From Desulfallas sp. Bu1-1 (GTDB lineage: Bacteria; Bacillota; Desulfotomaculia; Desulfotomaculales; Desulfallaceae), in assembly GCF_015594625.1 (NCBI RefSeq), contig NZ_JADNRQ010000010.1, positions 1-64,000 on the forward strand: 64,000 bases of DNA. The letters run 5' to 3'. Under the pieces are notes generated by a model that was not told the origin of the DNA, made no database searches, and saw nothing but the letters and a program-made list of their open reading frames with translations. Position 1 is the first letter of the stretch. Every line of letters starts with the position of its first letter. The translations under genes and the position numbers were made by a program. This document shows positions 1 to 7,783 of the stretch, in pieces.

Positions 1-178
1 CGTCTTCCATCTGGATATATACCCCGCCATACCCGGGTAATTCCCGGGCGCAAACTTCTGCAATCTCAGATGATGGTGTTATGGGATAGCCGGCAAAAAA
101 TCTTGCCCCGGCGTCAATTGCTCCCCAAGCGCAGGCTTCATTTCCCTGAAGCAGTTGCATTCCTTTCGGTCTACTCAC
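1..178 (-). CDS. korA: 2-oxoacid:ferredoxin oxidoreductase alpha subunit, N-terminal fragment
   Basis: Only the first 59 or so codons lie in the window; the gene runs off the left edge. The start is a GTG that overlaps the stop of the upstream ferredoxin gene by 8 nt. The translation contains GNEACAWGAIDAGARFF followed by AGYPITPSSE. This is the signature opening of the alpha chain of 2-oxoglutarate/2-oxoisovalerate:ferredoxin oxidoreductases, the pyrimidine-binding domain of a thiamine-pyrophosphate enzyme. These enzymes oxidise or reductively make 2-oxoacyl substrates with CoA and ferredoxin in the cytoplasm. The preceding small ferredoxin fits the KorD-KorA-KorB-KorC order. Which 2-oxoacid is used cannot be told from this fragment. 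Confidence 0.9.
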   Translation of the reverse strand, partial: MSRPKGMQLLQGNEACAWGAIDAGARFFAGYPITPSSEIAEVCARELPGYGGVYIQMED

Positions 179-380
179 CGGCAATCACCTCCAGCGTTAT
201 GGCGAAGTCCGGGCAGCGCAACTCGCAAAACCCGCAGCTGGTACATTTATCGAGCTCGTTTACCAACGGCAGTCCATCTTTGGCCGCCCCGTATACTTTG
301 GCCGGACAAAATTCGATACAATAGCCGCATCGCTTGCAGTTTTTTTCATTAATAGAAATAGCAATGGTTTTTTTTCTCAT
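171..380 (-). CDS. korD: 2x[4Fe-4S] ferredoxin-type delta subunit of 2-oxoacid:ferredoxin oxidoreductase
   Basis: This is a 69-residue protein with two classical CxxCxxCxxxCP cluster motifs: CKRCGYCIEFCP near residue 16 and CTSCGFCELRCP near residue 46. Its length and the directly following korA identify it as the small electron-transfer (delta) subunit that accepts electrons from the TPP subunits and passes them to soluble ferredoxin. A GGAGG lies 10 nt before the ATG. Its 3' end overlaps korA, so the two are translationally coupled. A free-standing ferredoxin is possible in principle, but the overlap makes the subunit role much more likely. Confidence 0.9.
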   Translation of the reverse strand: MRKKTIAISINEKNCKRCGYCIEFCPAKVYGAAKDGLPLVNELDKCTSCGFCELRCPDFAITLEVIAGE

Positions 381-467
381 TTATGGGTAACCTCCATAAA
401 TTTGATAAATGGTTTATAAGGACATACCCCCTTCCTCTGTTGCAACAAGGGAAGGGGGCTCCCGTAA

Positions 468-812
468 TTATTTCTTGTAGTACCTTATTTCCAGGGTCAT
501 GCAGCCATTGGGAATTTCATAAGGGCCGTGTTTCATTCCGGGCGGGCGGCAAGCATACATGCCTTCGATGTAGGTTTCTTTTTTGTTGATGTCGTAGAGG
601 CTGCCTTTTAAGATGTATACTTCTTCCCAAAAGTCATGCACCAATACCTCAGTTGTGGTCATGCCCGGAGGGAACTTCAACAGCCTGGTGTAGTCGCCGG
701 TTTCGGGGTCTTCACTGAGGATCTTCTCGATAATCCCTTCTTGCGCCCCTTCTACCTGGCGCCAGCCAATATTAAGGTCATGGTCGAAAAATTCCAGTTC
801 CGGTTTCGCCAT
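468..812 (-). CDS. Cupin-domain protein
   Basis: This protein of about 114 residues has a single cupin barrel. The pattern HDFWEEVYILKGSLYD and, later, PPGMKHGPY matches the two metal-binding cupin motifs: His and Glu in the first, His in the second. The ATG at 812 is preferred over an upstream in-frame ATG because AGGAGG lies 8 nt before it. It belongs to the ChrR/AraC-like cupin fold, and such small proteins often sit beside catabolic enzymes. It lies between a PreA-like oxidoreductase (upstream) and the korD-korA genes, so it is probably co-transcribed with them. The ligand or reaction is unknown; a metal-dependent isomerase, a dioxygenase or a purely ligand-binding role are all possible. 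Confidence 0.8.
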   Translation of the reverse strand: MAKPELEFFDHDLNIGWRQVEGAQEGIIEKILSEDPETGDYTRLLKFPPGMTTTEVLVHDFWEEVYILKGSLYDINKKETYIEGMYACRPPGMKHGPYEIPNGCMTLEIRYYKK

Positions 813-854
813 TATGTAATTCCTCCTCTGCAAGTATTTTTATAATGAAAATAA

Positions 855-2078
855 TTAACTGAAGTCACCAAGGAATACCGGCTTGGGTCCTTCCATGGTG
901 ATGGCATCCTTGGGACAAAGTGATGCACATAAGCCGCAGCCGTCGCACTTGTTCGGGTCAATTTGGGCCTTACGCTTGTTGCCGCCTTCTTCATACATGG
1001 ATACGGCATCGTAGAAGCACCAGGTGGTGCAGAACCCGCAGCCGGTGCATTTTTCACTGTTAACTTTGGAAATGGCCTTGGTTTCACGGTCCACAACATC
1101 CCAGGTCTTAATCTGCGGCAGGGTGATGCCCCGGATTTCATCAAGGGATTTATAGCCTTTATCGGCCAGGTATTTTTCCATCCCGTCCAGGAATTCTTGA
1201 ATGTGTCCGTATTGTTTGGTGCCGTACATGAGCGCGGTGCAGGTCTGAATGGTCGATGCGCCGACCATGGTGCACTTGATCATGTCCTGCCAGGTTCTGA
1301 TGCCGTTGGTGGCGGAAATGGGTATCTTCACTTCCCGGGCCACTTTGGCGATCCACTTCAGGGTGATCGGTCTCATCCACGGCCCGCCCACTCCCGCAAA
1401 GGTGGAGTGCAGTAACGGGCGGCCGGTGTCCAGGTCCACGTCCAGCGCAGGGAATCTGTTGACTACTGTCACACCACTGGCGCCCGCTTCCTTGACGCGC
1501 TGGGCTACATATACGGGGCTTACCGCTTCAGCGGTCAGCTTAACGAATACAGGGATTTTTACGGAGTCAACCACTATTTTGGCCACTTCCGCCGCCGCAT
1601 CCGGGTCGCTGCCCAGTTCCTGGCCGCTCTTGTAACCCAGGTCACGCGGGTGGGGGCAACCAAAGTTAAGCTCGAGCATGTCCACACCAATATCTTCTAC
1701 TTTCTTCGCCAGCTCGGACCAGGTTTGCAAGGAGTCACCGGAGATGCTGCCGATTAATACCGATCCGCCCTCATCGCAGTATTTCCTGGCAAGTTTCAGC
1801 TCGTTCATCCACTCGTCAACTGAATAGGTGGCTAAAAATTCACAAGAGTAGTTGGAGTAAATGTGGGGCCAGCCTTTTTTGTGTAAAACTGTAAACCTTG
1901 GTGATACGTATTTGGTGAGCAACGGTTCGGGGCTAATGGTCTTGGATATTACGCCGCCTGCTCCCGCTTCTACACATTTGCGCATGTACTTGGCATCTTT
2001 GGTCGGGGTCGCTGATGCCACTACAACGGGGTTTTTAAATTTAATGCCACATACTTCTACACTGAGATCCGGTTTCAT
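855..2078 (-). CDS. PreA-like dihydroorotate/dihydropyrimidine dehydrogenase-family flavoprotein with C-terminal ferredoxin domain
   Basis: A protein of about 407 residues. Residues 1-310 form an FMN-binding TIM barrel of the dihydroorotate dehydrogenase/PreA type, with NPVVVASATPT at the start, ELNFGCPHP in the centre and VVNRFPALDVD further on. The last 65 residues carry two 4Fe-4S motifs, CTGCGFCTTWC and CDGCGLCASLCP. The ATG at 2078 is chosen because AGGAGG precedes it by 7 nt. PreA normally pairs with an NAD(P)H-binding partner (PreT), and none is visible here. The neighbours are a cupin and a ferredoxin-dependent 2-oxoacid oxidoreductase, so it may be a ferredoxin-linked reductase or oxidase for another ring or enoyl substrate. 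The catalytic assignment beyond the fold is open. Confidence 0.8.
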   Translation of the reverse strand: MKPDLSVEVCGIKFKNPVVVASATPTKDAKYMRKCVEAGAGGVISKTISPEPLLTKYVSPRFTVLHKKGWPHIYSNYSCEFLATYSVDEWMNELKLARKYCDEGGSVLIGSISGDSLQTWSELAKKVEDIGVDMLELNFGCPHPRDLGYKSGQELGSDPDAAAEVAKIVVDSVKIPVFVKLTAEAVSPVYVAQRVKEAGASGVTVVNRFPALDVDLDTGRPLLHSTFAGVGGPWMRPITLKWIAKVAREVKIPISATNGIRTWQDMIKCTMVGASTIQTCTALMYGTKQYGHIQEFLDGMEKYLADKGYKSLDEIRGITLPQIKTWDVVDRETKAISKVNSEKCTGCGFCTTWCFYDAVSMYEEGGNKRKAQIDPNKCDGCGLCASLCPKDAITMEGPKPVFLGDFS

Positions 2079-2113
2079 CAAAAGCCCTCCTGTAAACATA
2101 TTGATATATTATA

Positions 2114-2127
2114 TATAATATATTATA
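2114..2127. promoter_or_regulatory. Perfect 14-bp palindrome, putative operator (copy 1)
   Basis: TATAATATATTATA is a perfect inverted repeat 36 nt upstream of the PreA-like start codon. The identical 14-mer occurs at 2229-2242 in the same divergent intergenic region, before the GntR-type gene. Two identical palindromes flanking a divergently transcribed regulator suggest autoregulation and control of the neighbouring operon. The region is very AT-rich, so a palindrome could arise by chance; the exact duplication is what argues against that. Confidence 0.5.
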
Positions 2128-2228
2128 TTCATACTTAGCAAACCATTCAATACATTTTTTAAAAATTCTAATGCTTCATAAATGTAAAGCTGGTAAAAAA
2201 CCTCTTATGTCCTTGACCAAAAAAAAAC

Positions 2229-2242
2229 TATAATATATTATA
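2229..2242. promoter_or_regulatory. Perfect 14-bp palindrome, putative operator (copy 2)
   Basis: This is a second exact copy of TATAATATATTATA, ending 30 nt before the preferred GntR start at 2273. It overlaps the place where the -10 element of the gntR promoter would be expected, which would suit repression by the regulator itself. Confidence 0.5.
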
Positions 2243-2272
2243 CTTAATATACGTGAAATGGGGAATTTTACT

Positions 2273-2932
2273 ATGGAAAACAGCAAAACTCAACGGAAGG
2301 CCCAAGTTAAGCTTTTAAAGGAACAAGCTTATGAAATAATAAAGGAAGATATAATTAACGGGTATTATAAACCAGGAGACGAACTAAGAGAGGCAAATTT
2401 ATCAGACGAGCTTGGAATGAGCAAAACTCCCATCAGAGAAGCGCTAATTCAATTGCAAAATGAAGGATTTGTAGAAATCAGGCCCTTTAGGGGAGCTGTT
2501 GTCACGGACATTTCCATCGAAGATGTAGTTAAGCTTTATGAGTTCCGCGAAATAATTGAAACTTATGCTATTAAAATTGCAGCGGAAACCTGTGAACCAA
2601 GTGATATTGAATATTTGAAAAAACAAATCAAGGTCATGGAAAACGCCTTGAAAGAAGGCATTATTGATGAATATGATAATGCCCATAATAATTTCCACCA
2701 TATAATTATTTCCAAAACCAAAAACAAATGGATAAACAGGGCCCTTGCCAATATGGAGGATTATGTAAGGAGAGTTAGAAAGAGCATTATCAAAAATGAA
2801 CAAATTAGCTTTATTAATGACTATGAGCAATTACTAAATGCACTGGAACGGAAAGATGCAAACTTGGCGAGCAAAATTATCAAGGAACATTTAACTCGAG
2901 TAGTTGAAAATTTTAAAAAACACAAATCATAG
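2273..2932 (+). CDS. GntR family (FadR/FCD subfamily) transcriptional regulator
   Basis: This protein of about 219 residues has an N-terminal winged helix (YEIIKEDIINGYYKPGDELRE, then LGMSKTPIREALIQLQNEGFVE, the typical GntR recognition region). It has an all-helical C-terminal FCD ligand-binding domain (residues ~85-210). FCD regulators usually sense a small carboxylate or acyl compound. It is divergent from the PreA-cupin-kor genes and is the obvious candidate to control them through the two palindromes between. An ATG at 2258 is also in frame; the one at 2273 is preferred because GGGGA stands about 10 nt ahead of it. Base composition is clearly more AT-rich than in most of the window, which may reflect acquisition from elsewhere. 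Confidence 0.88.
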   Translation: MENSKTQRKAQVKLLKEQAYEIIKEDIINGYYKPGDELREANLSDELGMSKTPIREALIQLQNEGFVEIRPFRGAVVTDISIEDVVKLYEFREIIETYAIKIAAETCEPSDIEYLKKQIKVMENALKEGIIDEYDNAHNNFHHIIISKTKNKWINRALANMEDYVRRVRKSIIKNEQISFINDYEQLLNALERKDANLASKIIKEHLTRVVENFKKHKS

Positions 2933-2952
2933 TTGGGACATACCAGGCATCG

Positions 2953-2988
2953 AAAACATAAACCGGGTTCACCCCGGTTTATGTTTTT
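2953..2988 (+). terminator. Rho-independent terminator after gntR
   Basis: AAAACATAAACCGGG pairs perfectly with CCCGGTTTATGTTTT around a 5-nt loop and is followed by Ts. It lies 20 nt after the regulator's stop codon. Confidence 0.85.
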
Positions 2989-3110
2989 CAAAGTATCATC
3001 CTAAATTCTGAAGAAGAGCAATAACCGCAAGCGGGACCGTTTTCTCCCGTTTACAAGTTAAACCTGGCTTAAATCTTCTTAAATCTTACTGAAGAAAATA
3101 ATTTTTGTCC

Positions 3111-3803
3111 CTACCGGTTTAAAGTGCAACCTTCCAAATCTTTAAATGAAAATTTAAACGGGTTGAAATCAGTGTCCGTATCATAATAATCCACATGCTC
3201 GACTTTTTTCAAAAACCCCACCGCGGCATAAGTTGCCGGTGTCGCCAGTATTTCGCAGGCGGTTTTAAACACGTAATTTGATAACATCATGTACCACAGC
3301 ATATGATTCGGGATGACACCCAGGAAGGCAATGATTACAAATACAACCGTGTCTACTCCCTCGCCCGCCAGTGTTGATCCGATCGTGCGGGTCCACAAAT
3401 ATTTACCCTTTGTTGCCACCTTCATTTTGGCGAGGACGTACGCGTTTACGAATTCCCCACAAAAATAAGCGGTCAAACTGGCGATAACAATACGCGGTGT
3501 CTGGCCCAGCACGGACATATACGCGCTCTGACCGGTCCAGCCTTCCGCAGCGGGTAGTATGCCGACCAACCAGTAAATAAAAGACATGAACGCGCAGGCT
3601 GCAAACCCTGTCCAGACAACAATTCTGCTTCGCTTGTATCCATATACCTCTGTCAATATATCTCCAAAGATATACGTAATAGGAAAAAGAATCGTTGCAC
3701 CGTCAAAATAAAACGGTCCGAGTTGGGTTACCTTCACCGCAACTGTGTTTGATACCAACAACGCCGTAACAAATGCCGCCATTACCACAGAAAACAAACG
3801 CAA
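3111..3803 (-). CDS. Queuosine precursor transporter, YhhQ/VUT (DUF165) family
   Basis: This 230-residue integral membrane protein has about six hydrophobic segments. It shows the family's typical features: SNTVAVKV near residue 18, FPITYIFGDILTEVYGY near residue 41 and TIGSTLAGEGVDT near residue 141. YhhQ-type proteins import queuosine precursors (preQ0/preQ1) across the cytoplasmic membrane for tRNA modification. The start is a TTG with GGAGG 8 nt upstream, and a preQ1-I riboswitch aptamer ends in exactly that ribosome-binding site, which strongly supports both the start and the substrate. The gene stands alone: a terminator hairpin separates it from the pseudouridine synthase operon upstream. 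Confidence 0.92.
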   Translation of the reverse strand: MRLFSVVMAAFVTALLVSNTVAVKVTQLGPFYFDGATILFPITYIFGDILTEVYGYKRSRIVVWTGFAACAFMSFIYWLVGILPAAEGWTGQSAYMSVLGQTPRIVIASLTAYFCGEFVNAYVLAKMKVATKGKYLWTRTIGSTLAGEGVDTVVFVIIAFLGVIPNHMLWYMMLSNYVFKTACEILATPATYAAVGFLKKVEHVDYYDTDTDFNPFKFSFKDLEGCTLNR

Positions 3804-3811
3804 CCAAACCG

Positions 3812-3848
3812 CCTCCTTGTTTTTTTAAACCGGGTTTCCGCGACCGGT
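3812..3848 (-). ncRNA. preQ1-I riboswitch (translational, overlaps the Shine-Dalgarno)
   Basis: Reading the minus strand, ACCGG (3848-3844) pairs with CCGGT (3833-3829) around a UCGCGGAAAC loop. An A-rich stretch and CAAGGAGG follow. This matches the preQ1 class I aptamer: a short P1 hairpin and an A-rich tail, whose final bases form the P2 pseudoknot with the loop. The loop and tail resemble the thermophilic tte preQ1 aptamer closely. Because the tail is the ribosome-binding site of the transporter, binding of preQ1 should hide the site and reduce uptake of precursor. Confidence 0.85.
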
Positions 3849-3910
3849 GATAAAAATATACCCATAATATATACTTAAGGCTGTTAATTGGCAAGATGCA
3901 ATTTCAACTT

Positions 3911-3950
3911 TTCTCCCCGACCCGGGGTTAATCCCGGGACAAGGGGAGAG
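3911..3950 (-). terminator. Hairpin terminator of the truD-rsuA operon
   Basis: CTCCCC and CCCGGG arms pair with CCCGGG and GGGGAG to give a long GC-rich stem. On the minus strand it follows the RsuA-type stop by about 40 nt; the U-tract is short, so efficiency is uncertain. It isolates this operon from the preQ1-controlled transporter. Confidence 0.6.
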
Positions 3951-3985
3951 TTTAAGGCTTGAGGGGAAATTTCTTTAAAACCACG

Positions 3986-4744
3986 CTATTGGGAGGAATT
4001 TTTATGGCGGTTGACAAGGAAAAGCAGCTTGCTGACTTCTTCTTCCGACAATTCACGGCACTCCCCGGGCTTTAATCGTTTATCCAGCATTAAAGGCCCC
4101 ATGGCAACCCGCTTGAGATAAGTTACTTTCTTGCCCACAGCTTCAAACATGCGCTTTACTTGATGATATTTTCCTTCATAAATGATCAGTTCGACCTCGG
4201 ATTCCGGTCCGGAACGAAGAATCTTCAACTTGCCGGGCATGGCACGGTAGCCGTCATCCAGGATTACCCCCCGGCGAAACGTTTCCACATCTGTTTCTGT
4301 AACCATGCCGCGTACTACAACATAATACGTTTTGGGTACATGTTTTTTGGGTGACAAAAGCTGGTGGGCCAGCTTGCCGTCATTGGTAATTAAAAGCAAT
4401 CCCACGGCATCTTTGTCCAACCGCCCTACGGGAAACGGGTGAAATGCACGATACCTGGGAGGGAGCAAGTCAACAGCCACTTTCGCGTATTTATCCTCCG
4501 TGGCGGACAGAACACCCTGCGGCTTATTTAGCATTAAATAGATGTACTGTCTATACTTTACGGGTTCCCCGTCCACCTCGATGTGATCTTGGCCGGGCAA
4601 AACATGCAATCCCGGGTCTTCAGCCGGCTCGCCATTGACCTTCACCCGTTTTTCTTTCACCAGCTTCTTAATCTCTTTGCGCGTGCCAAACCCCAGATGA
4701 GCAAGCACTTTATCCAGGCGCTGCCGCTCTTTTTCATGGTTCAT
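3986..4744 (-). CDS. RsuA/RluB-family rRNA pseudouridine synthase
   Basis: A protein of 252 residues. An S4 RNA-binding domain (residues ~6-60, RLDKVLAHLGFGTRKE) is followed by the pseudouridine synthase catalytic domain. The catalytic aspartate is Asp110 in GRLDKDAVGLLLITND, and the late motif YHQVKRMFEAVGKKV is also typical. Enzymes of this group isomerise a single uridine in 16S (RsuA) or 23S (RluB) rRNA; sequence reading alone does not separate the two, though the compact length favours RsuA-like. The start ATG overlaps the truD stop (ATGA), so the two are translationally coupled. Confidence 0.9.
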   Translation of the reverse strand: MNHEKERQRLDKVLAHLGFGTRKEIKKLVKEKRVKVNGEPAEDPGLHVLPGQDHIEVDGEPVKYRQYIYLMLNKPQGVLSATEDKYAKVAVDLLPPRYRAFHPFPVGRLDKDAVGLLLITNDGKLAHQLLSPKKHVPKTYYVVVRGMVTETDVETFRRGVILDDGYRAMPGKLKILRSGPESEVELIIYEGKYHQVKRMFEAVGKKVTYLKRVAMGPLMLDKRLKPGECRELSEEEVSKLLFLVNRHKNSSQ

Positions 4745-5901
4745 GACATGGTCAACCTCTTGATCAGCATTGTCCCGTAGCTCCCCCGCGGCAGCTTGAA
4801 AAAAAGGCGGATTTTGTGTTTGCCGGGATAAAGATCATCAGGTTCCGCGGGCTGCAAACGAAAATCGCCGGGAAAAACTATGGCATTCCTGGGCGTGGAC
4901 TTGAAAAAGGCTTGCCGCACCTTGCGAATGTTGAAACTGCCATGCTTGATACCCCTCTCCTCCAGGATGGCGGCAAAGAGCTGCTCGCTGCGGGCATCGG
5001 GAAATCCCATGCGGCCGGCAGCCAGCGGTAAGAAAAGAGGTTCCAAATAGGCAAGCTCTTTTCTTTCCAGGCGCCGGTAAAAAAGATAGGGTCCGGCTAC
5101 CCCGGATACAGCCGCCAAATCAAGCCCCAGATCATGCAAAATCCTTCTTAAAAGCTCGTTAAAAAGGAAACTCTGGTAAGCTGAAAAAAGGAGCGAAAGC
5201 TCTTCGCGGGGGATCACCTGCAAAGCCTCTATGTAGGCCTTTGGTCTTTCGGCGAGCAAGGAAAATATTTTGCTTTCCATGGTGGTTTTGGCACGGGAAA
5301 GGCAGGTCGTCCAATCCCCCCAGTGCTCGCGAAAAAAGAGCTTGCGTTCCCTGGCCTCTCTTTTTTCTTCCGGGTAAATACCGGTAAGGTAGATCTGCAG
5401 GCTGCCGTTATAGTGCTTTTTCAGCAATCGCTCGGCCATGAGGCCCATCTGGCGGTCCAAGCTGCCAAAACGCTGGTCATCATAGTAATTGGGGTAGCCA
5501 AAACCCCGTACTTCATCAACCCGGCGGCTGATGCGGGATACCTCCGCCTCGCCGAGGGCGCGGATGGTGATGGCAAACTCGTTTCCCTCCAGAAGGTCGG
5601 GCCCCATGGGCCTGTCCATAAAGCCGATGCTCCGCAGGGAAAAGTTTTTTTCCTCAGTGGTTAAATCGGCGGGATGCTTCACCGTGACATACTGAAAGGT
5701 ATGGGCGTGCCGGTCCTTTAATCCCCCGTAAGCAAAAAGGCGGTAGGGAAGGTGATGGGCCTTTGCCAGCCGCATTAAAAGATCAATGGTATTCCAGCCC
5801 TTTTTTTCAAATAGGTACAGCCGGTAAGGCCCCTTTTTTTGAACAGGCGGATGGGCCAGTTCCCTGACCACGAAATCCTCGGGGATCACCTTTAATTTCA
5901 T
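4741..5901 (-). CDS. truD: tRNA pseudouridine(13) synthase TruD
   Basis: A protein of 386 residues belonging to the TruD family. The catalytic motif GGLKDRHAHTFQ has Asp63 as the likely nucleophile, FGYPNYYDDQRFG follows near residue 133, and YQSFLFNELLRR lies in the TruD-specific insertion. The enzyme makes pseudouridine at position 13 of tRNA. It is the first gene of a two-gene pseudouridylation operon. TruD is common in Proteobacteria and archaea and patchy in Firmicutes, so its presence here is mildly notable. Confidence 0.9.
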   Translation of the reverse strand: MKLKVIPEDFVVRELAHPPVQKKGPYRLYLFEKKGWNTIDLLMRLAKAHHLPYRLFAYGGLKDRHAHTFQYVTVKHPADLTTEEKNFSLRSIGFMDRPMGPDLLEGNEFAITIRALGEAEVSRISRRVDEVRGFGYPNYYDDQRFGSLDRQMGLMAERLLKKHYNGSLQIYLTGIYPEEKREARERKLFFREHWGDWTTCLSRAKTTMESKIFSLLAERPKAYIEALQVIPREELSLLFSAYQSFLFNELLRRILHDLGLDLAAVSGVAGPYLFYRRLERKELAYLEPLFLPLAAGRMGFPDARSEQLFAAILEERGIKHGSFNIRKVRQAFFKSTPRNAIVFPGDFRLQPAEPDDLYPGKHKIRLFFKLPRGSYGTMLIKRLTMS

Positions 5902-6369
5902 CGGCTTACTCCTTGTGTCGGTTTGTCACCTTCCTAAATATGTACCACAAGTTCCGGCGCTTTGCAAATACCAGCGATTAAAGGTTCATTCATTAAACAT
6001 AACGTTTAACGATACTACCGTTTAAACCAGGGCAATTTCCCCCTTTATTTCGATAAAAAAGCATCTCTCAATATTATGGTGTTAAGATTTAGAACATTCC
6101 CTTAATAACTTATTTTAAAACTGTTTACATACACAATATTCGTACCGTTGAAAAACAGCCTGTTTATACTATATGCTCCAGGCAATATAGCTTATAAGAG
6201 ACATTAAATTTTAAAGACGCAAGAGAATGAAAGTTGGCCTAAAATTTGCGTAGATCTATCCATAGGCATATGTAGGTATAGGGATAGAGTAAGGGGCCTT
6301 AGTTACTAATTAATTATGCTTATTCAATAAAACATGGTTCATACTAACAAAGGAGGAGAGGAATAGCTT
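5902..6369. other. Long AT-rich intergenic region between divergent truD and the nitronate monooxygenase-like gene
   Basis: No open reading frame of coding character was seen. The region is AT-rich and must hold both divergent promoters. TTGAAA at 6148 followed by TATACTATAT is a possible plus-strand promoter, but spacing is not ideal. AACGTTTAA and CCGTTTAAA occur close together near 6005-6030 and could be a half-site pair. No riboswitch was recognised. Confidence 0.4.
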
Positions 6370-7482
6370 ATGATCAAATCAAGACTTTGCGACCTTGTCG
6401 GAATCAAGTATCCAATCATTCAGGCGGGAATGGGACCTTTCGGAACCAATAAGCTGTGCATTGCATCTGCAAATGCCGGCGTACTGGGCCTGATTAGTTC
6501 GAGCGGTATCACAACCAAAGATAGCCAGCCGGAAATCTACAAATATTTCTGCCGCAGTGGTGGCGCCGATCCCGATGCCGATCCGGAAACTATTTTGAGA
6601 ACAATTTTTCAGCAGACTCTGGAGCAAACCAGGGAATCACAAGGCATCTTCGGCATCAACGTCATGGTGTCGGCTGAAATGAGAGAATCAGCCGCATTGA
6701 TTGTGAAAACCATGATCAAGGCCCGCGAAGAAGACCCGGAGATGAAAAAGCGATTCAAAGTCCTGGTTACCTCCGCCGGAGATCCCCTCCCCTGGTCTGA
6801 TGCAATTAAAAAGACCGACCTGATCTGGATGCATGTTATGCCGTCCGTCAAGGCCGCGCTGCGCTGCAAGAAAGCCGGCGTTGATGTGATCGTGGCATCC
6901 GGTCATGAGGGTGGTTTCCATACCTCCTGGGAGCCGGTGCATTCCATTGTCTTGCTGCCCGCCGTGGTGGAGGCGGTTTCCGATGAGAACACACTGGTGG
7001 TGGGAGCGGGTGGTTTTTGTGACGGCAGGACGCTGGCCGCCGCCCTGGCCCTGGGCGCCGACGGGGTGCAAATGGGGACAAGGTTCCTGGCCACCGAAGA
7101 AAGCGATTTCCACCCGATTTGGAAGGAAGGCGTTGTGGAGGCCGGGGACAGGGCCACCTTGATTGCCCGCGGCTTTGTCGGCCCGGCCCGCTGGCTGAAA
7201 ACACCCAGGAGCCAGGAGCACGCCAGGAACACGCTGCAGAAATCGCCCGGTGTCTTCCTGGGCGTCCCCGACGACTACACCACCATCGACATGTCCCTGA
7301 TCGATTTCGAGAGGGAATCCATAAACGCCGTGTACGAGGGTAACAAGGAAAAAGCTTTGCTGGCGGCGGGCGAGTCGGCGCAGCGGGTCAATGATATGCC
7401 CAGGGTAAAAGATCTGGTGCAGAGAATTGTCAAGGAAGCCGAAGATATTCTGAGGGGTATTCCGGCGAAGTACCTGGACTAA
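6370..7482 (+). CDS. Nitronate monooxygenase / FabK-like FMN TIM-barrel protein
   Basis: This 370-residue FMN-dependent TIM-barrel protein of the 2-nitropropane dioxygenase (NMO) superfamily begins with the typical KYPIIQAGMGPFG. It has GINVMVS near residue 97, DVIVASGHEGGFHT near residue 175, LVVGAGGFCDGRTLAAALALGADGVQMGTRFLA (two phosphate-binding loops) near 215-245, and a helical tail. NMOs oxidise alkyl nitronates, and close relatives (FabK) are enoyl-ACP reductases. The family is broad and many anaerobe members have no known substrate. AGGAGGAGAGG stands 9 nt before the ATG. It is monocistronic, with long non-coding flanks on both sides. Confidence 0.8.
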   Translation: MIKSRLCDLVGIKYPIIQAGMGPFGTNKLCIASANAGVLGLISSSGITTKDSQPEIYKYFCRSGGADPDADPETILRTIFQQTLEQTRESQGIFGINVMVSAEMRESAALIVKTMIKAREEDPEMKKRFKVLVTSAGDPLPWSDAIKKTDLIWMHVMPSVKAALRCKKAGVDVIVASGHEGGFHTSWEPVHSIVLLPAVVEAVSDENTLVVGAGGFCDGRTLAAALALGADGVQMGTRFLATEESDFHPIWKEGVVEAGDRATLIARGFVGPARWLKTPRSQEHARNTLQKSPGVFLGVPDDYTTIDMSLIDFERESINAVYEGNKEKALLAAGESAQRVNDMPRVKDLVQRIVKEAEDILRGIPAKYLD

Positions 7483-7660
7483 GCGCTGTTCAATTTGTCT
7501 ACGCTCTGTTAACCAGATCTGCAACCCTTTGAAATACGTGCCCTGAATTTAAATCCGTTTTTGCCGGGGTAGCTCATCATGACTTTTTAAATGAAAAACA
7601 AAATTCCTCAAGGACTTTTAAAATACCCAAAAACATGGTAAACTATTAATAATCGTAATG

Positions 7661-7760
7661 CGGCTAAATCGTGCAACCTGGACGGTGTAATACGGTCCTA
7701 AACATGCCTTAGTACCCATTTAGGGGAAACGTGGAACATGAAAGGGTGCACGTGATGCCG
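7661..7760 (+). ncRNA. Unidentified ~100-nt structured element followed by a T-rich tract
   Basis: CGGC (7661) pairs with GCCG (7757), and CGTGCA (7670) with TGCACG (7747). After one mismatch, CCT pairs with AGG. Inside are GGAC/GTCC (7680/7695) and an alternative CCTAAA/TTTAGG (7697/7719) hairpin that share bases, so they exclude each other. A T-rich tract follows (7761-7783). A closed outer stem, two competing inner hairpins and a U-rich exit look like a small RNA or attenuator. No known riboswitch class fits, and no gene follows on this strand within 2 kb. A decayed group II intron 5' domain is an alternative. The strand is chosen from the T-tract only. Confidence 0.35.
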
Positions 7761-7783
7761 TTTATTTTGTTTTTATTTGTTTT

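Noticed and set aside
6848-7524. Several long minus-strand frames antisense to the nitronate monooxygenase-like gene
   Set aside because: They are high-GC shadows rich in Pro, Arg, Gly and His with no family motifs.
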